A stretch of DNA of 8,127 bases. Origin: Actinomycetota bacterium (GTDB lineage: Bacteria > Actinomycetota > Humimicrobiia > Humimicrobiales > Humimicrobiaceae). The notes beneath the pieces were generated by a model. That model made no database searches. It saw nothing but the letters and a program-made list of their open reading frames with translations, and was not told where the DNA came from. The stretch covers positions 1 to 8,127 of the forward strand of contig JAQUMQ010000054.1 in the NCBI GenBank assembly GCA_028718045.1, given 5' to 3'. How positions within the stretch are numbered: the stretch's first letter is position 1; the number at the start of each line of letters is the position of its first letter. This document shows, piece by piece, positions 1 through 8,127 of the stretch. Position numbers and translations under genes: made by a program.

Positions 1-181
1 CGTCGACAACCTCTCTTACTGTTTCTCCGTTTCTTATTTTATGCGTAAAATTGGATTCACCTTCAGATTTAATCCTATCAAGATTTGCCTCACCAAGCAT
101 ATTTATCTCATTTTTTTCATTTATATCCAAAATTTTGCTCTTTAACGAAGTGCTTCCAATATTTCCGATTGCTATAATCAT
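1..181 (-). CDS. Acetate kinase family protein, N-terminal 60 codons (cut by window edge)
   Basis: This is the start of an ASKHA-fold acetate/butyrate kinase family enzyme, which in this family interconverts an acyl phosphate plus ADP with the free acid plus ATP in the cytoplasm. The translated start, MIIAIGNIGSTSLKSKILDI, carries the family's N-terminal phosphate loop N-x-G-S-x-S-x-K, with Asn7, Ser10, Ser12 and Lys14 at the spacing known from acetate kinases. The later segment from about residue 32 to 48 (GEANLDRIKSEGESNFTHK) resembles the 'ERIG...THK' strand region of AckA. The ATG at 181 has a ribosome site AGAAAGGA 8 bases upstream. The gene follows pfkA after 44 bases with no visible terminator, so co-transcription is likely. 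Gly6 directly before the Asn is unusual, because most AckA proteins have a hydrophobic residue there. The acyl substrate cannot be decided from 60 residues; butyrate kinase or an AckA paralogue remain possible. Confidence 0.75.
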   Translation of the reverse strand, partial: MIIAIGNIGSTSLKSKILDINEKNEINMLGEANLDRIKSEGESNFTHKIRNGETVREVVD

Positions 182-225
182 GTCTTATATCCTTTCTATA
201 CTCAAAATTGATTTCAGCTTATATG

Positions 226-1263
226 TCAGTGAAAAATTCTGGATATTTCATATAAGTCAAGATCCATCGGTTTGTAATCGCTTAGAACTTTTTCCATTGG
301 TTCGGCTTTAATCAAATTTCCTTCATTGCAGACCATATAATCAAATTTTCCTTCATGTATCAGATCGACCGCCTTTATGCCTATTCTTGTTGCGAGTATT
401 CTATCGAATGCTGTCGGCCGACCTCCTCTTTGCAAATGCCCGAGAACCGTAACTCTTGTTTCGTATCCTGTACGCTTTTCTATTTCTCTGGCGATCACGT
501 TTCCTATCCCGCCCAACTGCGTTTGATGAATGCTATTCAAACCTGGCTTAACTTCAATATGTGCATTTTTTTCCTCAGGTTTTGCACCTTCGGCAACTAC
601 TATGATACTATAGTCCTTGCCTCTTTCCCTTCTCTTTTCGATTACATTAACCACATAATCATAATCGAAAGGAACTTCGGGTATCAATATCAAATCAGCT
701 CCTCCCGCAATTCCTGCATAAAGAGCTATCCATCCAGCTTCTCTACCCATAACTTCGAGAATCATTATTCTATGATGCGAAGATGCCGTAGTATGAAGCT
801 TGTCTATGGCATCCGTTGCAATTTCAACAGCACTATCAAAACCTATTGAGTAGTCGTTTAAATTAATGTCATTATCTATAGTTTGCGGAATCCCTACGCC
901 TTTGATATTGTATTGGCATAGCCTGTGCATGATTATATTTGTTTCATCTCCGCCAACGCATACTATCGAGTCAATAGAAAATTTGCGTATATTGTCCTTA
1001 ACCATTTCCACGCCATTTTCAATCTTGAATGGGTTAATTCTTGCCGAGCCAAGTATCGTTCCTCCGCTGCTAAGAATACCTGAAACCAGGTCTCTTTTTA
1101 ATTCGATCACATTTCCGTTTACCAAACCATCCCAGCCATTTTTAATGCCCAGAACCTTATATTTATATATCTTTGCCTTGACAAAGGCAGCTCTGATAAC
1201 AGCATTTGTAGCAGGAGAGTCGCTGCCCCCGGTGAGAATGCCTATGGTTTTTATGCTTTCCAT
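226..1263 (-). CDS. pfkA: 6-phosphofructokinase, mixed-substrate (TIGR02483-like) type with altered phosphoryl-donor site
   Basis: The protein (345 aa, the usual length for the mixed-substrate PFK group) should phosphorylate fructose 6-phosphate to fructose 1,6-bisphosphate in cytoplasmic glycolysis. Family landmarks in order are a first glycine loop at 11-18, GSAR at 72-75, a GGD loop at 104-106, TIDND at 128-132 (catalytic-type Asp130), HHR ending at Arg165, MGREAGWIAL at 172-181, EGA at 225-227, and RVTVLGHLQRGG from Arg270 with His276 and Arg279. It ends in the group's DLYE-type tail. The sugar-phosphate residues therefore look intact. The donor side is odd: the usual GGGDxPGxN loop reads GGSDSPATN, the G or D after 'GGD' is Glu107, and the G or K before TIDND is Gln127. 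Donor use (ATP or PPi), or even activity, cannot be assumed. The ATG is supported by GAGAGGAG 5 bases upstream. A possible promoter lies just upstream, and an acetate-kinase-like gene follows 44 bases downstream. Confidence 0.9.
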   Translation of the reverse strand: MESIKTIGILTGGSDSPATNAVIRAAFVKAKIYKYKVLGIKNGWDGLVNGNVIELKRDLVSGILSSGGTILGSARINPFKIENGVEMVKDNIRKFSIDSIVCVGGDETNIIMHRLCQYNIKGVGIPQTIDNDINLNDYSIGFDSAVEIATDAIDKLHTTASSHHRIMILEVMGREAGWIALYAGIAGGADLILIPEVPFDYDYVVNVIEKRRERGKDYSIIVVAEGAKPEEKNAHIEVKPGLNSIHQTQLGGIGNVIAREIEKRTGYETRVTVLGHLQRGGRPTAFDRILATRIGIKAVDLIHEGKFDYMVCNEGNLIKAEPMEKVLSDYKPMDLDLYEISRIFH

Positions 1264-1412
1264 GATTACTCCTCTCGATTAAGAAATAATAATTTTGCTG
1301 CTTATATATTTTCACAAAGTAAAGATCATGTGCTTAACGAAAATAAATCCCGCAATGCCACAATATTGAAAATCTTAATAATTTAAATATAACATACTTA
1401 AATTATAATTTG
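1264..1412. other. Intergenic region between gatB and pfkA
   Basis: These 149 AT-rich bases separate the amidotransferase genes from pfkA. Read in the gene direction, the gatB stop is followed by an AT-only inverted repeat (arms 1398-1406 and 1378-1386, 9 bp, 11-base loop) without a GC stem or clean T run, so it is not a convincing terminator. A possible promoter and a strong ribosome site (1269-1276) for pfkA lie at the pfkA end. I see no small ORF or RNA gene here. Confidence 0.6.
1289..1317 (-). promoter_or_regulatory. Possible sigma-A promoter for pfkA
   Basis: On the minus strand TTGTGA (1312-1317, 4 of 6 to TTGACA) is separated by 17 bases from AATTAT (1289-1294, 4 of 6 to TATAAT). Transcription would begin roughly 6-8 bases beyond, giving a very short leader that still contains the GAGAGGAG ribosome site. 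The position is sensible for a new transcription unit after gatB. The matches are modest in AT-rich DNA, so this is a candidate only. Confidence 0.35.
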
Positions 1413-2885
1413 TTATGACAATTTTTTGATAATAATTTCATTAACTATCTGCGGATTTGCTTTGCCATGAGTTTTTGCCATAACCTGGCCTACGAGGTAG
1501 CTTATTGCCTTTGATTTTCCTGATTTATATTGACTTACGGCATCAGGATTTTTCAAAATAACTTCATCTATGATCTTTTCGAGTTTTTCTGTGTCGTTTA
1601 TCTGTTTTAAACCTTTTTCAAGTATTATATCAGTTGGGTTTTTACCAGTATTATACATTTCTTCAAAAACCAGTTTTGCGATTTTGCCGTTTATTTCCTT
1701 GCTGTCTATCATTTTGATAAGACCGGCAAGATTTTCCGGAGTAATCTTGCTTTGTCTTAAAGTTATCCCGTCTTTGTTAATAAATGCGCTAAAATCTCCC
1801 ATAATCCAGTTACATGCAGCTTTTGCGTTGTCATGATGCTTTAGCACTTCTTCAAAATAAGAAGATATCTCAAAATCGTTTGCCATAAAAGAACTGTCAT
1901 AATCGGAAAGCCCTAAGAAATCTTTGTATCTTTTTTCTTTTGCGCTAGGAAGTTCCGGGATAGTATCTTTTATTTTATTTATCCAATCTTCTTTTATTTT
2001 CATAGGCACAAGATCGGGATCAGGAAAATATCTGTAATCATGTGCTTCTTCTTTTTCTCTCAAAACCATTGTCGTTTGTGTTTTGTTATCATAATGTCTT
2101 GTTTGCTGAATAACTTTTCCTCCCGATTTAATGATATCGATATGTCTGTCTACTTCGTATTCAAGCCCTCTTTGCAGAAATCTGAATGAGTTCAGATTTT
2201 TTATTTCGGTACGCGTACCTAATTTATCAGACGAAATTAGCTTAACCGAAACATTGGCATCGCTTCTTATGCTTCCTTCCTCCATGCTGCAATCGCTTAC
2301 ATCCAGAGTCAGGAGAATATTTCTTAAGGTTATCATATACTGCTTTGCTTCGTCTGGAGATTTTATATCGGGCATCGTTACTATTTCTATCAACGGAGTG
2401 CCGGCTCTGTTAAAATCCACGATACTGTAGTCCGCTTCGCTTATCCTGCCTGTCGAACCTATATGTATCAACTTGCCGGTGTCTTCTTCGACATGAACTC
2501 TTGTAACTCTTACCTTCCTTACATAACTGCCCATATCGACATCAATATAACCATTTATGCCTACGGGCATATCGAATTGGGAAATCTGATAATTTTTAGG
2601 CATATCCGGATAAAAATAATTCTTTCTATGAAAAACGGCGTTCTCGCATATGTTGCAGTTTAAAGCAAGAGCAATTTTTATGGCATTTTCGATTGCTTTT
2701 TTATTTATTACCGGTAGCGATCCGGGATGACCCAAACATATGGGGCATGTATAAGTATTGGGTTGAGCTCCGAAAGATAGCTTGCAACCACAAAACATTT
2801 TCGTTTCGGTAGAAAGCTCAACATGAGTTTCAAGACCTATTACGGTTTCATATTCGTTTTTTATATCTGCAAATTCATTTTCCAC
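1413..2885 (-). CDS. gatB: Asp-tRNA(Asn)/Glu-tRNA(Gln) amidotransferase subunit B
   Basis: GatB binds the misacylated tRNA and phosphorylates the Glu (or Asp) side chain with ATP, so that ammonia delivered from GatA converts it to Gln-tRNA(Gln) or Asn-tRNA(Asn). The 490 aa length is normal. Visible landmarks are YETVIGLETHVEL near the start, the zinc-type cysteines Cys32, Cys34, Cys47 and Cys50 (CGC...CPIC), the conserved HRKNYFYPDMPKNYQISQ segment at 86-103, an EEDTGKLIH segment, GSIRSDANVSV, YRYFPDPDL, and a GatB/YqeY-type C-terminal tail domain. The start codon is GTG. It is forced: an in-frame TGA lies 9 bases upstream, and no other start occurs before the conserved VIGLE motif. The first 25 bases overlap the end of gatA, with only a weak ribosome site (GTGAAG) inside gatA, which points to translational coupling. 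Confidence 0.97.
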   Translation of the reverse strand: MENEFADIKNEYETVIGLETHVELSTETKMFCGCKLSFGAQPNTYTCPICLGHPGSLPVINKKAIENAIKIALALNCNICENAVFHRKNYFYPDMPKNYQISQFDMPVGINGYIDVDMGSYVRKVRVTRVHVEEDTGKLIHIGSTGRISEADYSIVDFNRAGTPLIEIVTMPDIKSPDEAKQYMITLRNILLTLDVSDCSMEEGSIRSDANVSVKLISSDKLGTRTEIKNLNSFRFLQRGLEYEVDRHIDIIKSGGKVIQQTRHYDNKTQTTMVLREKEEAHDYRYFPDPDLVPMKIKEDWINKIKDTIPELPSAKEKRYKDFLGLSDYDSSFMANDFEISSYFEEVLKHHDNAKAACNWIMGDFSAFINKDGITLRQSKITPENLAGLIKMIDSKEINGKIAKLVFEEMYNTGKNPTDIILEKGLKQINDTEKLEKIIDEVILKNPDAVSQYKSGKSKAISYLVGQVMAKTHGKANPQIVNEIIIKKLS

Positions 2886-4318
2886 TTTACTTCACTTTCT
2901 ATTGCGCTGGCAATTTTTAAAACATTATCTTCTCTTAAAATATCCCCGATGACCTGGATCCCTATAGGTAAATTATTTTTTGAAACACCGCATGGAAGAG
3001 ATATCGCAGGAATACCGGCAAGATTAACAGGTATCGTACAGACATCTGAAAGATACATCGTTAAAGGATCATCGGCTCTGTCTCCGATTTTAAATGCAGT
3101 CGTCGGAGAAGTTGGGGAAATCAGTACATCATATTCCAAAAATGCCTTCTTGAAATCATTGATTATAAGAGTTCTGACCCTTTTGGCTTTATCATAATAA
3201 GCATCATAATAACCAGACGATAAACAGTATGTCCCTATCATTATTCTTCTTTTTACTTCAGGGCCAAAACCTTCGGCTCTGGTTTTCTTGTACATTTCCC
3301 TTATTGTCCTGGATTTGGTGTTTCTATAGCCGTATCTTACTCCATCAAATCTTGAAAGATTTGAACTTGCTTCCGAAGGAGCTATTACATAGAAAACGCT
3401 TAACGCATATTCCAGATTAGGAAGAGAGACTTCTTCGACTATTGCACCGGATTTTTCGAGCATTCTCAAAGCATTATTTACCGAACTTTTAACCTCGCAG
3501 TCAATTTCCTTTATCATTAACTCTTTCGGGATTCCTATCCTCATTCCCTTTATATCGGTATTTAAAAAAGACTTATAATTCGGTACATCCGTGTTTATGG
3601 ATGTCGAATCATATTCATCATATCCAGCTATAGCTTCAAGCAAAGCTGCGCTGTCTTTGACATTCCTGGTAAGAGGACCTATCTGATCCAGAGACGATGC
3701 AAACGCTACAAGCCCATATCTTGAAACTCTTCCGTAAGTTGGTTTTAAGCCGACGATGCCGCATAAAGAAGCAGGCTGCCTTATCGACCCACCGGTATCT
3801 GAGCCGAGCGAACATGCTGTCTCGAAAGCAGCCACACTTGCCGCAGGCCCGCCACTTGAACCACCCGGTACACAGTCAAGATTCCAAGGATTTCTAACTA
3901 CCCCAAAAGCAGAATTTTCATTTGAAGAACCCATGGCAAACTCATCCATGTTTGCTTTTCCAATCATAAGAAAGCGATGCCTGTTTAGCTTGTTTATGAC
4001 TGTTGCATCATAAACAGCCACATAGTTTGAAAGCATTTTGGATGCACATGTCGTTTTAATTCCTTTAGTACATACATTATCTTTGATCGCTATAGGTATT
4101 CCCGTGAAATCAAGTATGTCATTTCCGTCTTTTATGTATTTATCGATTTCTCTTGCCCTGCTAAAAACCAAGTCGTTGTCAAATGAAATAAAAGCATTTA
4201 TATCGTTTTCGACTTCATCGATTCTTTGAACATAAGCTTTCGCTATTTCAAAAACGGAAATTTCTTTTTTTTTAATCAGTTCATTCAGCTCATAAGCACC
4301 TAAATTTATTAAGCTCAA
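2861..4318 (-). CDS. gatA: Asp-tRNA(Asn)/Glu-tRNA(Gln) amidotransferase subunit A (glutaminase)
   Basis: GatA is the amidase-signature subunit that releases ammonia from glutamine for use by GatB. The 485 aa length is normal. The Ser-cisSer-Lys catalytic triad is visible as Lys79 (PIAIKDN), Ser154 (PGGSSGG) and Ser178 (GSDTGGSIRQPA), followed by the strongly conserved GLKPTYGRVSRYGLVAFASS segment and the SLDQIGPLTR segment. The start is TTG, not ATG. It is supported by AGAAGGG 7 bases upstream and by the match of the first residues (LGAYELNELIKKKEIS) to the usual GatA N terminus, and the next Met is at residue 96. A 72-base spacer separates it from gatC, while the 3' end overlaps gatB by 25 bases. 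The residue after SSGG is Pro, where Ser is common; I regard this as ordinary family variation. Confidence 0.97.
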   Translation of the reverse strand: MSLINLGAYELNELIKKKEISVFEIAKAYVQRIDEVENDINAFISFDNDLVFSRAREIDKYIKDGNDILDFTGIPIAIKDNVCTKGIKTTCASKMLSNYVAVYDATVINKLNRHRFLMIGKANMDEFAMGSSNENSAFGVVRNPWNLDCVPGGSSGGPAASVAAFETACSLGSDTGGSIRQPASLCGIVGLKPTYGRVSRYGLVAFASSLDQIGPLTRNVKDSAALLEAIAGYDEYDSTSINTDVPNYKSFLNTDIKGMRIGIPKELMIKEIDCEVKSSVNNALRMLEKSGAIVEEVSLPNLEYALSVFYVIAPSEASSNLSRFDGVRYGYRNTKSRTIREMYKKTRAEGFGPEVKRRIMIGTYCLSSGYYDAYYDKAKRVRTLIINDFKKAFLEYDVLISPTSPTTAFKIGDRADDPLTMYLSDVCTIPVNLAGIPAISLPCGVSKNNLPIGIQVIGDILREDNVLKIASAIESEVKWKMNLQI

Positions 4319-4332
4319 TAAGGTTCCCTTCT
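4319..4332 (-). promoter_or_regulatory. Ribosome binding site fixing the TTG start of gatA
   Basis: AGAAGGG at 4326-4332 (minus strand) lies 7 bases before the TTG at 4318. It is the best Shine-Dalgarno match in the gatC-gatA spacer. It supports the rare initiation codon, because no ATG or GTG start in this frame is compatible with the conserved GatA N terminus. Confidence 0.7.
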
Positions 4333-4365
4333 GTAAATATATAAATTTTTTTAAAATTTTATTTA

Positions 4366-4386
4366 AAGATATGACGACTATATCTT
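4366..4386 (-). repeat. Small perfect inverted repeat in the gatC-gatA spacer
   Basis: The arms AAGATAT and ATATCTT (7 bp each, perfect) flank a 7-base loop and begin 4 bases after the gatC stop codon. The stem has one GC pair and is followed by mixed A/T sequence, not a clean U run, so it is unlikely to be an efficient terminator. It could stabilise a processed 3' end or simply be chance in AT-rich DNA. Confidence 0.35.
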
Positions 4387-4390
4387 AAGC

Positions 4391-4681
4391 TCAGTCAATC
4401 TTCGGAACTTTAAAGCCATCCTCGTCTTCCAAAGGAGCATTTTTAAATGATTCTTCCCTTGTAAAGGATATCCGCACTTTGTCTTCTCTGTAAACATTCG
4501 TGATTTCCAGAACATGAGATGTGGGAACGATGTTTGAAGTATCTGCTTGCCCTATTTTTGTGATATGATTTATTATTTTATCAAGCTGGTCTGTGATTTT
4601 GTCAATTTCCGCATCGCTATATTTAAGTTCCGCAAGCTTTGCAATATGCTTTATATCTTTTTTATTAATAATTTTTCCCAT
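4391..4681 (-). CDS. gatC: Asp-tRNA(Asn)/Glu-tRNA(Gln) amidotransferase subunit C
   Basis: GatC is the small belt subunit that wraps between GatA and GatB and is needed for stable assembly of the heterotrimer. The 96 aa length is typical. Family landmarks are the N-terminal helical segment KHIAKLAELKYSDAEIDKI, the VPTSHVLEITNVYRED segment around residues 51-66, and the C-terminal FKNAPLEDEDGFKVPKI tail. The ATG at 4681 has AGGT 9 bases upstream (4691-4694), a moderate ribosome site. It is the first gene of the conserved gatC-gatA-gatB order. The 125-base gap before it holds no promoter I can defend, so it may be transcribed from ligA or from a weak local start. Confidence 0.96.
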   Translation of the reverse strand: MGKIINKKDIKHIAKLAELKYSDAEIDKITDQLDKIINHITKIGQADTSNIVPTSHVLEITNVYREDKVRISFTREESFKNAPLEDEDGFKVPKID

Positions 4682-4806
4682 GATATCATTACCTGTAAAT
4701 ATTTTTTATCAAAATCAATTTGATGCCAGTCACCAATAACAAATAAGTAATTTTAACAAATTTTCCTTCAAGTTTATATATCAACGGTATATTAAATAAT
4801 AAATTT
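4682..4806. other. Intergenic region between the CPBP gene and gatC
   Basis: These 125 AT-rich bases have no convincing -35/-10 pair on the minus strand and no GC-rich terminator. A 6-bp inverted repeat (ATCAAA at 4708-4713 with TTTGAT at 4719-4724) is present but weak. I saw no T-box or other riboswitch-like element ahead of the amidotransferase genes. Confidence 0.5.
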
Positions 4807-5597
4807 CTAGTATATTTTTATCTGCTCCAGCTGACTGAATAAAACCAATATCATCAGCAAATTATATACTGCATGCAAAAATATCACAGGAAAAAGAGAT
4901 TTTGTCTTATGAAAAATATAAGCCAAAATCCATCCGATTGCCATTAATGGCATAAAATTATATAAATCAAGATGTGCTGCCGCAAACAAAAACGATGAAA
5001 TAATAATCCCGGCAAAAACTCCCCATTTTCTTTTAAAACCTTGATATAAAAACCCCCTGAAAAATATTTCCTCGCAAACCGGAGCAATAACCGAAACGAT
5101 CACAAGAAGCATGGTTGAGGAAACATTTTTGTTGCTTACAAGTTCTTCGAATTTACTTGGCGGAGGAGATATTTTAAATATTCTCGTCATGAGAAAAACA
5201 TAAATGAAATTTATGATTATTATTAAAATCAATGCCAAAAATGAATACCATACGGTTTTTATAATACTATAGTACCTTAAACCTAAATCCCGGCACTTGC
5301 TTCTTCTCCAGTAAATTGCAAAAAACCATACGACGCCTGTCATCAATATTATTTGAATGCCGTATAAAACCGAAAAGCTCAAATTGGTTATATTGGAACT
5401 GTTAATTCTTTCTCCCAGATTAAGAGATACCACTATTTTTGTCGTCAGAAAATAAATTCCAGTCAAGACTATAATTAAAAACAAGATGGAAATAAGTACG
5501 TCACGCAAAGTCCACTTTACCTGAGCAGAATCGTCATTTTTGCTATTTTCTCCTTTTTTTATTATCCGGTTTAAATCTGATCTTTTAAATTCAGCCA

Positions 5598-5598
<1 letters not shown>
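4807..5598 (-). CDS. CPBP family intramembrane metalloprotease (CAAX protease/bacteriocin-immunity type)
   Basis: This 263 aa integral membrane protein belongs to the CPBP (Abi/Rce1-like) family of intramembrane metalloproteases. The three family motifs are complete: EExxxR at Glu176-Glu177...Arg181, FxxxH at Phe205...His209, and HxxxN at His242...Asn246. These supply the metal-binding and catalytic Glu/His residues. About 30 charged residues at the N terminus are likely cytoplasmic, followed by hydrophobic segments near 33-53, 72-95, 115-138, 160-175, 194-209, 211-229 and 235-255. There is no cleavable signal peptide. The ATG shares its A with the ligA TAA stop (TAATG) and has only a weak upstream AAAGA, so its translation probably depends on ligA. 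The substrate is unknown. Family members act in prenyl-protein processing in eukaryotes and in immunity or signalling roles in bacteria, and nothing here selects among these. Confidence 0.9.
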
Positions 5599-7712
<2,114 letters not shown>

Positions 7713-7721
7713 TTAAATAAG

Positions 7722-7732
7722 TCCCCCTACCT
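7722..7732 (-). promoter_or_regulatory. Strong ribosome binding site of ligA
   Basis: AGGTAGGGGGA on the minus strand ends 9 bases before the ATG at 7712. It is the longest purine-rich, G-rich stretch in the ligA leader. It decides in favour of the upstream ATG over the in-frame TTG codons at residues 20, 22 and 25. Confidence 0.75.
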
Positions 7733-7741
7733 TAAAATCTG

Positions 7742-7779
7742 CAATATTTTAAAATCAAACAGATGATTTTAAAGTATTG
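7742..7779 (-). repeat. 16-bp imperfect palindrome upstream of ligA (candidate operator or leader hairpin)
   Basis: The arms 7742-7757 (CAATATTTTAAAATCA) and 7764-7779 (TGATTTTAAAGTATTG) are inverted copies with 15 of 16 positions matching and a 6-base spacer. The right-hand arm lies 30 bases upstream of the ligA ATG in transcription terms. A weak promoter-like pair, TTTAAA (7768-7773) and TAAAAT (7746-7751) with a 16-base spacer on the minus strand, falls within the two arms. A protein bound to the palindrome could therefore block it. The stem has few GC pairs and no downstream U run, so termination is unlikely. Function is inferred only. Confidence 0.5.
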
Positions 7780-7902
7780 AATTGAAGAATTAATTTCTTT
7801 TAAAACAGTCATTTCATATGTATAATGCCATACACAAAACTAAAGGATACTAAACAAATGCTTAATTTAAAACCTTAAAAAAAATTAATCATGTAAAATA
7901 AA

Positions 7903-8127
7903 TCACTGAATTACCAACAAATCTTTCAAAAAATAACCTAATTCATATTTATTATAAACTGTTTTTAACTCTTCTTGTGCTTTTAAATATAGTTCATGGC
8001 TTTTTTTGTTTGCTTCATCGATTTTATTCAAATCAAAATTCGAAAAATCTTCAAGCAAGTAATACGAATTAATTAGGGTCCATAATTTTATATCCGAATC
8101 GAGAAACTCCATTTCATATCTGTAAAA
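7903..8127 (-). CDS. Unrecognised protein, C-terminal fragment (probably starts beyond the window)
   Basis: I do not recognise this sequence. The frame is open to the right edge: the five codons before the ATG at 8112 (Phe-Tyr-Arg-Tyr-Glu) contain no stop, and no Shine-Dalgarno sequence precedes that ATG. The visible 74 codons are therefore more likely the end of a longer protein than a complete 69-aa gene. The visible part is rich in Leu, Lys, Glu, Asp, Asn and Tyr and is probably helical, with an amphipathic charged stretch (EANKKSHELYLKAQEELK) suggestive of a coiled coil. It has no transmembrane segment, cysteine cluster or known motif. It reads in the same direction as ligA with a 190-base gap between them, so an operon link is uncertain. 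Upstream of ligA in Bacillota one often finds a pcrA helicase, but this tail does not let me claim that. Confidence 0.5.
   Translation of the reverse strand, partial: FYRYEMEFLDSDIKLWTLINSYYLLEDFSNFDLNKIDEANKKSHELYLKAQEELKTVYNKYELGYFLKDLLVIQ

Larger units (their letters stand above)
7713..7902. other. Leader and intergenic region upstream of ligA
   Basis: These 190 strongly AT-rich bases separate the right-edge gene from ligA. In the gene direction they contain a T8 run shortly after the upstream stop codon but no preceding GC stem. They also hold a small hyphenated palindrome TGTAT-6-ATACA (7819-7834), the long palindrome at 7742-7779, and the ligA ribosome site. I see no coding region or recognisable RNA gene. 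Confidence 0.55.

Noticed and set aside
355..1282. Plus-strand open frames opposite pfkA (for example 866-1282 and 355-849)
   Set aside because: They lie entirely or almost entirely antisense to a clearly conserved gene, have no ribosome sites of note, and their translations look like no known protein.
1378..1406. AT-only inverted repeat (9-bp arms, 11-base loop) after the gatB stop as a terminator
   Set aside because: The stem has no GC pairs and the U run is interrupted, so it does not meet the usual pattern of an intrinsic terminator.
2861..2885. Possible gatA-gatB frameshift or fusion at the overlap
   Set aside because: Both proteins have complete, normal-length conserved ends and each has its own start or stop. 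The overlap is ordinary operon packing.
3838..3866. GatA 'GGSSGGPA' in place of the common 'GGSSGGSA'
   Set aside because: The catalytic Ser154 and the rest of the triad are intact, and the Pro lies at a position that tolerates change, so I see no functional meaning.
2823..4229. Plus-strand open frames opposite gatA and gatB (for example 2823-3197, 3756-4013)
   Set aside because: They are antisense shadows of well-conserved genes, low in plausible protein features, and overlap one another in different frames.
4708..4724. 6-bp inverted repeat followed by an A run upstream of gatC
   Set aside because: It is short and AT-rich, and in the gene direction it is followed by A residues and not T residues. 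No terminator or riboswitch can be supported.
7821..7826. Perfect TATAAT hexamer on the plus strand upstream of ligA
   Set aside because: No acceptable -35 lies 16-18 bases upstream and no plus-strand gene follows it. Single TATAAT matches are expected in DNA this AT-rich.

Overview
This 8.1 kb window is AT-rich. It looks like a stretch of chromosome from a low-GC, Gram-positive-type bacterium of the Clostridia/Bacillota kind. The grounds are base composition, purine-rich ribosome binding sites, an indirect-amidation GatCAB operon, a PFK of the TIGR02483 'mixed-substrate' type, an acetate-kinase-family gene, and a NAD-dependent ligase. I cannot name the genus. Every gene I can support lies on the minus strand, so the direction of transcription runs from high to low coordinates. 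No gap between genes reaches 300 bases.

In transcription order, the right edge (8127-7903) holds the C-terminal part of an unrecognised protein that probably starts outside the window. A 190-base leader with a long imperfect palindrome follows. Then come ligA (DNA ligase, 704 aa) and, sharing one base of its stop codon, a CPBP-family membrane protease. After a 125-base gap come gatC, gatA and gatB, the three subunits of the Glu-tRNA(Gln)/Asp-tRNA(Asn) amidotransferase. GatA starts with TTG. gatB starts with GTG and overlaps the end of gatA by 25 bases. A 149-base gap with a possible promoter precedes pfkA (345 aa). After 44 bases comes the first 60 codons of an acetate-kinase-family gene cut by the left edge.

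Functionally there are two blocks. One is housekeeping (DNA joining, charged-tRNA repair, a membrane CPBP protein). The other is carbon and energy metabolism (6-phosphofructokinase followed by an acetate-kinase-like enzyme). I saw no CRISPR array, tRNA, rRNA, insertion sequence, prophage or obvious defence system, and I do not claim an undescribed system here.

The observation most worth checking is the phosphofructokinase. Its sugar-phosphate and catalytic residues look intact, but the phosphoryl-donor loops carry non-consensus residues at the positions that normally separate ATP-dependent from PPi-dependent enzymes (Glu107 and Gln127, plus Ser14 and Ala18 in the first glycine loop). The palindrome in front of ligA is the best candidate regulatory element.
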